Shown here in pieces: positions 1 through 5,301 of a DNA stretch of 5,301 nt. The notes under the pieces were generated by a model. That model was not told the origin of the DNA. It made no database searches and saw only the letters and a program-made list of their open reading frames with translations. The stretch comes from Acidobacteriota bacterium (GTDB lineage Bacteria; Acidobacteriota; Thermoanaerobaculia; Multivoradales; UBA5704), in NCBI GenBank assembly GCA_003223675.1, contig QHVW01000794.1, positions 1-5,301 of the forward strand. Direction: 5' to 3'. Numbering within the stretch: the first letter of the stretch is position 1; each line of letters starts with the position of its first letter. Made by a program: the position numbers and the translations under genes.

Positions 1-1155
1 GACGGCCATCCGGAGACCTGGAGAGTCTCCGGCCAGACGCCAGGCCGCCGCGAGGTCGATCCCATTGAGGGCGTCGCGCAGGACCGGCGGCAGGTCGTCG
101 AGATCCACCCGCGTCCAGGACGCCTCCGGGAGCGGCCTCACGTCCGCCGCCACCGAGGAGGCCAGGGCCACGTAGCGGGCTCGCACGGTCCCTTGCGGCA
201 CCACCGGATCGAGCGATAGATCGGCGCCCGGCTTGGGCGTCGAGGTGAGCACCAGATAGCCCACGCCGCGGAGCTGCTGGCGGCGCTGCACGGTCAGCCG
301 CCGGGACTCGACCGTGGGCACCACCTCCCCCTCGTCGGTGCCCACCGTCTCCACGGTGAGCCCTTGCGGCAGGTCGACCGTGAAGCTGCCGATCCCCCCG
401 CGCGAGACCTCGTAGAGCACCACGTCGTGCCGCCGGGGGCCGTCCGGCCGGAGCTGGATGAGGGTGAGCACCAAGCTCTGGGCCAGCAGCTTCTCGGCGT
501 CGCCGCCGTCGAGCTTGCGCCGCACCTCCACCGTCTGCGCCTGGCCCCGGCGGGCGGTCAGCCGCACCGTGCGGCGGGCGCCCTCGACGCGGTCCTCCAC
601 CACCACCGTGCCCGGCGCGCTCCAGGCGAGGTCGGCCGGCAGCTCGATCTCGGTGATCGAGACCGGAGCCGCGGCCGGAGCCAGGGTGAGGCGGCTGACG
701 CCGCCGCCCGGCAGCGGCACCGGCCCGGAGATCTGCGCGGTATAGCGTCCGGCGGCGGGAGTCACCAGGAGCCACTCCCCCGGTTTCGTACCGGCGCTCA
801 GGGCGGCCCCTGGGGAATCCACGCCCGCCTCGCGCGGCACGCCGGTGACCGGCAGCACGACCGGCCCCTTGGGCTCGCCCTGGACCAGAACCTCATACCG
901 GGCGGCCACCTCGGCCACGTCCTCCTGGCCCAGGGAGACGCGGACCTGCTGGGACACCACCTCGGCCACGGGCGCCTCGCGCGAGGCCTCCCGCCGCTGC
1001 CGCTCCTTCTCCGCGGCGTCCCCCTGCTCGACCAGGGAGAGGTAGTCCTTGAGCGCCAGGGTGATCTCCGAGCGCGGGGGCTCGGCGGCGCGCAGGGCGG
1101 GCGGGAGGAGGGCGAGGACCAGGGCGAGGGTGATCTTGAATCTTTTCAGAACCAT
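1..1155 (-). CDS. Secreted beta-rich protein, partial (C-terminus beyond left edge)
   Basis: This is an open frame of 385 codons with no stop before the left edge, so the protein is longer. The ATG at 1155-1153 is preceded by AAAGGAG with 8-base spacing. Residues 1-23 form a clear Sec signal peptide: basic start (K4, R5, K7), hydrophobic core rich in Leu/Ala/Val, and a likely cut after LRA at 23/24. The mature protein begins with the motif ITLALKDYLSL (31-41), then a charged helix-like stretch (about 42-62), then alternating beta-type sequence with many Val/Leu/Thr. Around residues 246-275 a strand-loop-strand passage contains Y248, a DLPQGL turn and an EGEVVP turn, resembling a passage in the upstream gene. 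There are no catalytic motifs or further membrane segments. It overlaps the upstream gene by 10 bases and is probably translationally coupled to it. I infer an envelope or periplasmic structural/adhesive role; the family is not recognised. The frame is well supported, the function is not. Confidence 0.85.
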   Translation of the reverse strand, partial: MVLKRFKITLALVLALLPPALRAAEPPRSEITLALKDYLSLVEQGDAAEKERQRREASREAPVAEVVSQQVRVSLGQEDVAEVAARYEVLVQGEPKGPVVLPVTGVPREAGVDSPGAALSAGTKPGEWLLVTPAAGRYTAQISGPVPLPGGGVSRLTLAPAAAPVSITEIELPADLAWSAPGTVVVEDRVEGARRTVRLTARRGQAQTVEVRRKLDGGDAEKLLAQSLVLTLIQLRPDGPRRHDVVLYEVSRGGIGSFTVDLPQGLTVETVGTDEGEVVPTVESRRLTVQRRQQLRGVGYLVLTSTPKPGADLSLDPVVPQGTVRARYVALASSVAADVRPLPEASWTRVDLDDLPPVLRDALNGIDLAAAWRLAGDSPGLRMAV

Positions 1156-2852
1156 TCCCGTTTCTCCTTTTCCGTCTCCGTGCGGAGGCCGAGGGGTGGC
1201 GGGGCGGCCGAGAGGGCGCTCCAGGAGGCCTGCACCATGGCGAAGCCGGGTGGGACGGGGAAGAAAGACGGCGCGGTCGCCGGCGCCGCGGGCCCCTGCG
1301 ACCCCGGCCCCACGTAAGTGCTCATCTGCTCGTAGGAGCGGCCTCCCGGCACCACCAGCCGCACCTCCACCTGGGCCGCCGGAGCGGACAGTGCCGGCAG
1401 CGGCACCGAGAAGTTGCCGTCCCCCTTCGGCAGCGACAAGGGGATGAGCCCCTCCAGATGGACGACCTGCGCGGCCTCCTGGGTCAGCAGAGGGATCGCG
1501 AGCGAGCCGCCGGCGGCGCCCGGCACCACGGGGGTGCCGTCGCGGCTCCCCACGGCCAGCTCGAAGCCGGCCGGCAGGGTGAGCGTGAGCTGCTGCGCGC
1601 CGCGGTTCCGCACCTGGGCCCAGAGCTGGTAGGAGGCCTTGCCCGCCTCCCCCACCGCGACGTCCACCAGCAGGCGGTCCACCTGGGCGGCCAGCACCTC
1701 GGTCCGCTCCGCCCAGGCGGCCTCCCACTGCGGCGGCCGCGCCGCATCGGCCACCGCGAACAGGCGGCCGTCGATCGACTTCAGCGACTCGGGCAGCCGC
1801 GCCGACTCGCGGTCCTCGGGCGTCCGCGCCGCGCCCCGGTCCGCAAGCGTGAGCAGCCCGTCCCCCTTGAGTGCCGCCTTGGCGAGCAGCAGCGTGCGGG
1901 CGCTCTCCTGGGGGATCAGCAGCGGCGTGGGGAAACGGTCCTGCGGATCGCCGGTCATGTCGATCTCGACCGCCCAGGTGTCCTCGATCGGAGCGAGCGG
2001 CGTGACTACCAGCGTCCCGGCCTCGACCCTCCAACCGGCGCGGGGGCCGCGGACGTCCGCCACCTCCAGCCCGGCCGGCACCGGCACCCGCAGCGCCTCG
2101 AGACGCCCCTGCGCGACCCGGGCCTCGATCCAGCCGAGCACCTGGAGCCGGGTGCGCGAGAGCGTGGTGGCGGTGGCCGAGGTGGCCTCGAAGCGGAGCG
2201 GGAGCTGGGCCCGCCGCGGCACCACCGCCTTGCCGGAGAGCGTCCAGCGCACTTCGGTCGAGGGGAGAGCCACGAAGCTCCAGCCGCCGCCGGGATTCCC
2301 AGGGGAGATCGGCTTGACCAAGCCGGACCCCTCGGGCTCGAGCTCCTCGACGGCCGGCGGCGCCTCGATGCGGCCGCGCACCACGGCCGCCGCCGGGAAG
2401 CGGAGGGCGAAGCTCCAGGTCGGCCGCGTGGCCTTGTCGTCGCGGGCCACCGGCACGGCCGATTCGAGGCGCACCTCGCGCCGGCCGTGCCCCCGCACGT
2501 GCATCTCCAGCCCCTTCTCGCCCGCCTCCACCCGCCCTTCCGTGCCCTTGAAATCGGCGCTGATGAACGACCCCGCGTCCCCCAGCGGCACGGTCTGCCA
2601 GTGGTCGTCGTAGAGCGTCAGCCGCAGCGTCTGCACGACGCGGGCGCTCTCCGGCCCCACCTTCACCGCGTACTCGGCCAGCTCCAGCGCGTACGGCGCC
2701 GGCGGATTGGCCTGCGCGCCCGCCGCCGGGTTGGCCCGGGCGCGCAGATCCTCATACTTCTCCAGCGGCAGCGTGACCTGCTGCGCTTGGGTCCCGAGGG
2801 CCAGGGCTTGCAGAGCCACAGCCACGAACAGAATCTTGGTGATCGGTCTCAT
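1146..2852 (-). CDS. Secreted beta-rich protein of unknown family, 568 aa
   Basis: The start is the ATG at 2852-2850, because a perfect AAGGAGGT lies 4 bases upstream and the signal peptide then begins correctly. A GTG 10 codons further upstream would place that ribosome site inside the gene. Residues 1-23 are a Sec signal peptide (R2, K6, core ILFVAVALQALAL, cut after TQA). The motif VTLPLEKYEDL (26-36) follows, then a short Ala/Pro/Gln linker (about 41-53). The rest is mostly alternating beta-type sequence, consistent with several sandwich domains, including a stretch around 390-490 (YQLW near 408-411, then LTLPAGFEL, DGTPVVP) that resembles part of the downstream gene. A Pro/Ala-rich segment precedes a highly charged tail ending REWF. 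No cysteine cluster, lipobox, transmembrane anchor or enzyme motif is visible. It is first in the leftward operon. Secretion is well supported; I infer an envelope partner of the downstream protein, and the family is unknown. Confidence 0.88.
   Translation of the reverse strand: MRPITKILFVAVALQALALGTQAQQVTLPLEKYEDLRARANPAAGAQANPPAPYALELAEYAVKVGPESARVVQTLRLTLYDDHWQTVPLGDAGSFISADFKGTEGRVEAGEKGLEMHVRGHGRREVRLESAVPVARDDKATRPTWSFALRFPAAAVVRGRIEAPPAVEELEPEGSGLVKPISPGNPGGGWSFVALPSTEVRWTLSGKAVVPRRAQLPLRFEATSATATTLSRTRLQVLGWIEARVAQGRLEALRVPVPAGLEVADVRGPRAGWRVEAGTLVVTPLAPIEDTWAVEIDMTGDPQDRFPTPLLIPQESARTLLLAKAALKGDGLLTLADRGAARTPEDRESARLPESLKSIDGRLFAVADAARPPQWEAAWAERTEVLAAQVDRLLVDVAVGEAGKASYQLWAQVRNRGAQQLTLTLPAGFELAVGSRDGTPVVPGAAGGSLAIPLLTQEAAQVVHLEGLIPLSLPKGDGNFSVPLPALSAPAAQVEVRLVVPGGRSYEQMSTYVGPGSQGPAAPATAPSFFPVPPGFAMVQASWSALSAAPPPLGLRTETEKEKREWF
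1164..1170 (-). promoter_or_regulatory. Shine-Dalgarno of the second leftward gene, inside the preceding gene
   Basis: AAAGGAG on the minus strand lies 8 bases before the ATG at 1155. It falls within the codons for the charged tail of the upstream protein (EKEK), so ribosomes finishing that protein would reinitiate here. This supports translational coupling. Confidence 0.75.
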
Positions 2853-2856
2853 CCCT

Positions 2857-2864
2857 ACCTCCTT
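2857..2864 (-). promoter_or_regulatory. Perfect Shine-Dalgarno for the 568-aa secreted protein
   Basis: On the minus strand this reads AAGGAGGT, fully complementary to the usual 16S rRNA tail, 4 bases before the ATG at 2852. It excludes the upstream in-frame GTG at 2882 as the main start. Confidence 0.85.
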
Positions 2865-2871
2865 ACCCGAG

Positions 2872-2899
2872 GTTAGACACACGAGACCTTCCTCACCAA
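2872..2899 (-). promoter_or_regulatory. Weak candidate promoter for the leftward secreted-protein operon
   Basis: Read on the minus strand, TTGGTG (2899-2894) and TCTAAC (2877-2872) are 16 bases apart. They match the -35 and -10 consensus at about three and four positions. A start near 2865 would leave a very short leader that only just includes the ribosome site. A leftward start from the AT-rich patch around 2949-2957 is equally possible, so the promoter is not settled. Confidence 0.25.
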
Positions 2900-2927
2900 A
2901 ACCGGGCGTTTCGTCCCCTGAAACCGG
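2899..2927. repeat. AAACCGG direct repeats spaced 22 bases, candidate operator
   Basis: AAACCGG occurs at 2899-2905 and again at 2921-2927, starting 22 bases apart, which is about two helical turns. The copies stay similar beyond the core (AAACCGGGCG and AAACCGGCGA). The second copy touches the poor -35 region of the rightward promoter, and the first lies at about -62. This geometry would put a regulator dimer on one DNA face next to RNA polymerase. The short length makes chance a real alternative. Confidence 0.35.
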
Positions 2928-2932
2928 CGACT

Positions 2933-2948
2933 GGGCACGAGCCTGGCC
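2933..2948 (+). promoter_or_regulatory. Possible sigma-54-type -24/-12 element
   Basis: The stretch GGGCACGAGCCTGGCC matches the consensus TGGCACG-N4-TTGCW at 9 of 12 fixed positions. The essential GG (2934-2935) and GC (2946-2947) have the required 10 bases between them. It abuts the TATAAT box and would give a start site near 2959, almost the same place. GC-rich sequence produces such matches by chance, and no activator gene is visible, so this is a candidate only. Confidence 0.3.
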
Positions 2949-2954
2949 TATAAT
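2949..2954 (+). promoter_or_regulatory. TATAAT -10 box of the phosphoesterase operon promoter
   Basis: This is a perfect housekeeping -10 hexamer in an otherwise GC-rich intergenic region, 37 bases before the TTG start. The best -35 with acceptable spacing (16) is GCGACT at 2927-2932, which matches TTGACA at only three positions, so the promoter would be weak or activator-dependent. Transcription would begin near 2961, giving a leader of about 30 bases that contains the ribosome site. No other AT-rich hexamer in the region is as good. Confidence 0.6.
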
Positions 2955-2977
2955 TTTCGCAAGCCACGCACGACCCC

Positions 2978-2987
2978 GGAGGGAGGG
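2978..2987 (+). promoter_or_regulatory. Double Shine-Dalgarno that sets the TTG start at 2992
   Basis: GGAGGGAGGG contains two overlapping purine ribosome-binding cores, at 9 and 4 bases before TTG. No ATG or GTG lies in frame at a useful distance, and the other in-frame TTG at 3007 is too far away. This decides the start of the phosphoesterase. Confidence 0.75.
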
Positions 2988-2991
2988 CCCT

Positions 2992-4401
2992 TTGATCGCA
3001 CAGGTTTTGAATCGCGAGTTCGTCCTGCAGCAGTTGGAAGACGTACGGGACTATCTGAGCACCGCCGCCACGGACGACCGCCGCCGGGGCGCCGAGGAAG
3101 GGCCGGAGCTGTCGCCGGAGGATGCCGCCCAGGCGCTGGAGGCCGCCCAGTCGGCGTTGCAGACCGAGGCCGCCGCCTCCAGCGGCCAGCCGGGGTTCGA
3201 GCCGCCGCCGGCCGAGCGCCGGGGGGAGGAGCCGGCGCCGATCGACGACTTCTCCTTCTTCAGCCGGGACGCCACCATCAGCAACCTGCAATCCGCCCTG
3301 GAGCAGTACTTCCGGGAACAGGACCAGGTCGAGACCGCGCCACCCGCCGACGACCGCCGGGGGGGCGGCGATGAGGACGTGGCGGTGACCGACGTCTCCC
3401 TCCCGGACTGGCAGCCCCGGCGGGACGAGGACAACCGGCGGGTCTTCGACAAATTCTCGACGACCGACCCTCGCTGGGTGAGCAGCCTGTTCGCCGAAGG
3501 GATCCGCCGGTTCAAGGGCAAGCACGCCTTCCCCGAAAAGCCGGCCGAACCGCTCACCATCGGCAACCAGGCCCGGCTCGTCATCGTGGGCGACTGGGGC
3601 TCGGGGATCCCCCGGGCGCGCAAGGTTGCGGACCAGATGCGCAAGATCCTCGACGAGGGCCTGGCGGCCAACCGCGAGCAGCACGCCATCCATCTCGGCG
3701 ACGTCTACTATTCGGGGTGGGAGTACGAGTACAAAGACCGCTTCCTCGCCTGTTGGCCCGTCAAGCCGGACGAGGCGGCGCGCATCCCCTCCTGGAACCT
3801 CAACGGCAATCACGACATGTACTCGGGGGGCCACGCCTTCTTCGACTATGCCTTGAAAGACGGCCGCTTCGCGCGCCAGCAGGGCTCCAGCCGCTTCTCC
3901 CTGCGCAACGATCACTGGACGATCCTCGGGCTCGACACCGCCTTTGACGAGCATGACCTGCACGGCGACCAGGCCGCCTGGGCTCAAGGGATGCTCGAAG
4001 GCGCGCCGGGCAAGGGATTGCTCCTCTCCCATCACCAGATCTTCAGCGCCTATGAGAAGAAGGAGAACAAGCTGATCGAAAAGATCCGCCCCGTGCTGGC
4101 CACCGGCCGGGTGCGGAGCTGGTTCTGGGGTCACGAGCACCGGTGCGTGCTCTACAACCCCACGGAGAACGTCGAATACGCCCGTTGCATCGGCCACGGC
4201 GGGGTGCCCGTCTACATGACGCACAAGGAGGGAGACCCCTACGCGCCGCCGTCCTCCTGGGAATTCCGCGATTTCATCCAGAGCGGCCTCGAGCGCTGGG
4301 CCCTGTTCGGCTTCGCCGTGCTCGACTTCGACGGCCCCCAGATCACCGTGCGCTACATCGACGAGAACGGCAAGGAGATCCGGCGTGAGCAACTCGCGTG
4401 A
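2992..4401 (+). CDS. Metallophosphoesterase with purple-acid-phosphatase-type active site and long N-terminal extension
   Basis: This is a predicted metal-dependent phosphoesterase of 469 residues. The TTG at 2992 is chosen because GGAGGGAGGG ends 4 bases before it; the frame stays open upstream only into the divergent gene. Residues 1-190 are an unrecognised extension: a helix-like start (1-22), acidic and Pro/Gly-rich linkers, more helix-like pieces, and a short ordered-looking segment FDKFSTTDPRW (152-162). The catalytic domain spans about 195-450. The motifs, in order, are GDWG (D201), GDVYY (D237, Y240), GNHD (N273, H274), SHHQ (H347/H348) and GHEH (H381, H383). In mammalian tartrate-resistant acid phosphatase the matching positions bind an Fe-M centre, and the Tyr after GDxx is diagnostic. 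There is no signal peptide or membrane segment, so it is probably cytosolic, unlike typical purple acid phosphatases. The natural substrate (phosphoprotein, nucleotide or other phosphoester) cannot be told. Its end overlaps the next gene by 17 bases. Confidence 0.93.
   Translation: MIAQVLNREFVLQQLEDVRDYLSTAATDDRRRGAEEGPELSPEDAAQALEAAQSALQTEAAASSGQPGFEPPPAERRGEEPAPIDDFSFFSRDATISNLQSALEQYFREQDQVETAPPADDRRGGGDEDVAVTDVSLPDWQPRRDEDNRRVFDKFSTTDPRWVSSLFAEGIRRFKGKHAFPEKPAEPLTIGNQARLVIVGDWGSGIPRARKVADQMRKILDEGLAANREQHAIHLGDVYYSGWEYEYKDRFLACWPVKPDEAARIPSWNLNGNHDMYSGGHAFFDYALKDGRFARQQGSSRFSLRNDHWTILGLDTAFDEHDLHGDQAAWAQGMLEGAPGKGLLLSHHQIFSAYEKKENKLIEKIRPVLATGRVRSWFWGHEHRCVLYNPTENVEYARCIGHGGVPVYMTHKEGDPYAPPSSWEFRDFIQSGLERWALFGFAVLDFDGPQITVRYIDENGKEIRREQLA
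4372..4377 (+). promoter_or_regulatory. Shine-Dalgarno for the GTG start of the TPR/beta-sandwich protein
   Basis: AAGGAG lies 7 bases before the GTG at 4385 and within the last codons of the phosphoesterase (GKEI). It supports GTG rather than the later ATG and indicates coupled translation of the two genes. Confidence 0.75.
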
Positions 4402-5301
4402 GGAGGCGCTGTTCCAGCAGGCGCTCGCGGCCTACGAACGAGGCGATCTGAACACCGCCTATGAATACTTCCTTCAGATCGTGGAGATGAATGGGGATCG
4501 CAAGGCCGCGGCCGAGCAGTACCTGAAAGAGATCAATCGCCAGTGGTCGAAACCCCACCGGGGGATCCCCAAGGAGGTGTCGATAGCTCCGCCATCACCC
4601 GCCGTGAAGCCCCCTCCCCCTCCTCCCGATCTCCTGGGAGGACCGCCGCGGGTTGTCGGCGTGGCCCCCTTCCCGGAGCTCGAGTCCGTGGAGGAGGCCG
4701 CCGCTCCCCAAATCCAGACCCTCCGCCGCACGCCGCACATGGATCTCGATCCCGCTCCGCCCGTCGATCCGGGGACGCGGCTCAAGGTCGCCGTCTACAC
4801 CGATGCGCAGGCGATGCGGGAGGGGGAGGAGGGAGAGGATGTGACGATCGAAGCTCCCCCGGACCAGACCCGGTTCGACCTAACGGTCTGGCTGGTGGTG
4901 GGCGGGCCGTTCGAGGTCGAGGGCTCGGCGGTGCAGCCCCTGACCATCCTGCGGGACGAGGAGCGCTCGAAAAACGCGGAATTCACGGTCGTCCGCAAGG
5001 ATTCCGCCGCTGGCGCCGGACCCGTCACCTTCTCCGCCCTCTTCGCCTACCAGGGCCGCGCCTGCGGCCGGGTGAGCCGCCAGGTACAGCTCACCGCGGG
5101 GGCCGCGGAGCCGGCGAAAGAGCCGCTCCCGCAGCCCGGAATCGCCGTCGAGGCCGCCGCCAGGCCGGCGGACCTCAGCGTCCGCATTGTGGCGAGCGAC
5201 GACGACGAGCGCCTCTTCCAGTGCATCGTGCAGACGCCACACCTCCCCGCGTACCAACAGGGGCAGACGGGCAACTGGCGGCTGCCGTCCATCGCGGGAG
5301 A
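4385..5301 (+). CDS. TPR-like, proline-rich, beta-sandwich protein, partial (C-terminus beyond right edge)
   Basis: The frame has 305 codons and remains open at the right edge. The GTG at 4385 is preceded by AAGGAG with 7-base spacing; the next in-frame ATG, near residue 35, would remove the helical domain. Residues 5-50 look like one TPR-type helical hairpin (ALFQQALAAYERGDLNTAYE, then a second helix to about 50). A Pro-rich linker with a run of six prolines occupies about 66-88, and an acidic/Pro linker continues to 130. Residues 131-238 are beta-type sequence (LKVAVY, FDLTVWLVVGGPFEVEG, VTFSALFAYQG, RQVQLTAG), consistent with one sandwich domain. A second linker leads to another probable beta unit from D263 (DLSVRIVAS, LFQCIVQTPHL). 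There is no signal peptide. The overlap with the phosphoesterase implies coupled translation and a shared complex. An effector domain may follow; similar arrangements precede CHAT protease domains in bacterial signalling or conflict proteins, but this is memory-based inference. The family is not firmly recognised. Confidence 0.85.
   Translation, partial: MSNSREEALFQQALAAYERGDLNTAYEYFLQIVEMNGDRKAAAEQYLKEINRQWSKPHRGIPKEVSIAPPSPAVKPPPPPPDLLGGPPRVVGVAPFPELESVEEAAAPQIQTLRRTPHMDLDPAPPVDPGTRLKVAVYTDAQAMREGEEGEDVTIEAPPDQTRFDLTVWLVVGGPFEVEGSAVQPLTILRDEERSKNAEFTVVRKDSAAGAGPVTFSALFAYQGRACGRVSRQVQLTAGAAEPAKEPLPQPGIAVEAAARPADLSVRIVASDDDERLFQCIVQTPHLPAYQQGQTGNWRLPSIAG

Noticed and set aside
364..1317. Plus-strand open frame across the left secreted gene
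   Set aside because: It runs across the junction of two minus-strand genes and has composition typical of a GC-rich antisense shadow. The opposing minus frame has a signal peptide and ribosome site.
1458..2876. Long plus-strand open frame across the 568-aa secreted protein
   Set aside because: Its translation is Arg/Gly/His/Pro-rich without recognisable structure, while the minus frame has a signal peptide and a perfect ribosome site.
2853..2882. Ten-codon upstream extension of the 568-aa protein from a GTG
   Set aside because: It would bury the perfect AAGGAGGT inside the gene and push the signal peptide away from the N-terminus.
2906..2919. Possible small hairpin GGG...CCC in the intergenic region
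   Set aside because: Only three pairs form around an eight-base loop, which is too weak for a terminator or regulatory structure.
2707..2991. Longer N-terminus for the phosphoesterase starting at 2707
   Set aside because: It would overlap the divergent gene and its promoter, and would place the TATAAT box and double Shine-Dalgarno inside coding sequence.
2893..4392. Long minus-strand open frame opposite the phosphoesterase
   Set aside because: The plus strand has an unmistakable enzyme with intact motifs. The antisense frame is low-complexity Val/Leu/Gly/Arg sequence typical of the mirror of a GC-rich gene.
4474..5292. Several short minus-strand frames in the right end
   Set aside because: They lie opposite a continuous plus frame with a good ribosome site and plausible domains, and none has convincing protein-like features.
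1..5301. CRISPR arrays, tRNA or rRNA genes, insertion sequences, attachment sites
   Set aside because: I saw no regularly spaced repeats, tRNA-like cloverleaf, transposase motif or terminal inverted repeats. The window is filled by the four genes and one promoter region.

Overview
The window is GC-rich and almost fully coding. It holds four genes in two divergent operons that share one 139-base intergenic region (2853-2991). All four genes have strong Shine-Dalgarno sequences, and both gene pairs overlap at their stop/start junctions. The base composition, dense packing, secreted beta-rich proteins and large multidomain cytosolic proteins suggest a high-GC, probably Gram-negative bacterium such as an Acidobacteriota or Myxococcota-like lineage. 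That placement is a guess from style; there is no marker gene here.

Left half, minus strand (2852 down to 1). Two genes are read leftward. The first (2852-1146) encodes a 568-residue secreted, beta-rich protein. The second (1155 to beyond base 1) encodes at least 385 residues of another secreted, beta-rich protein. The two share the motif [VI]TLxLxxYxxL just after their signal peptides and a similar beta-sandwich-like stretch, so I read them as diverged relatives acting together in the cell envelope. I do not recognise a named family or function.

Centre (2853-2991). This divergent control region contains a perfect TATAAT box, an overlapping sigma-54-like element, and two AAACCGG direct repeats 22 bases apart.

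Right half, plus strand (2992 to beyond 5301). The first gene, with a TTG start, encodes a 469-residue metallophosphoesterase. It carries the complete metal-ligand set of purple acid phosphatases, including the characteristic tyrosine, but has no signal peptide and has an unusual N-terminal extension of about 190 residues. Its last codons overlap the GTG start of a TPR-like / proline-rich / beta-sandwich protein that runs off the right edge.

The phosphoesterase and TPR protein are probably made in fixed proportion and act in one cytosolic assembly. The build of the second protein recalls the modular, multi-component signalling or conflict systems of complex bacteria. Whether an effector domain follows depends on sequence beyond the window. 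Whether the secreted pair belongs to the same system is open; the shared control region is the only link visible here.
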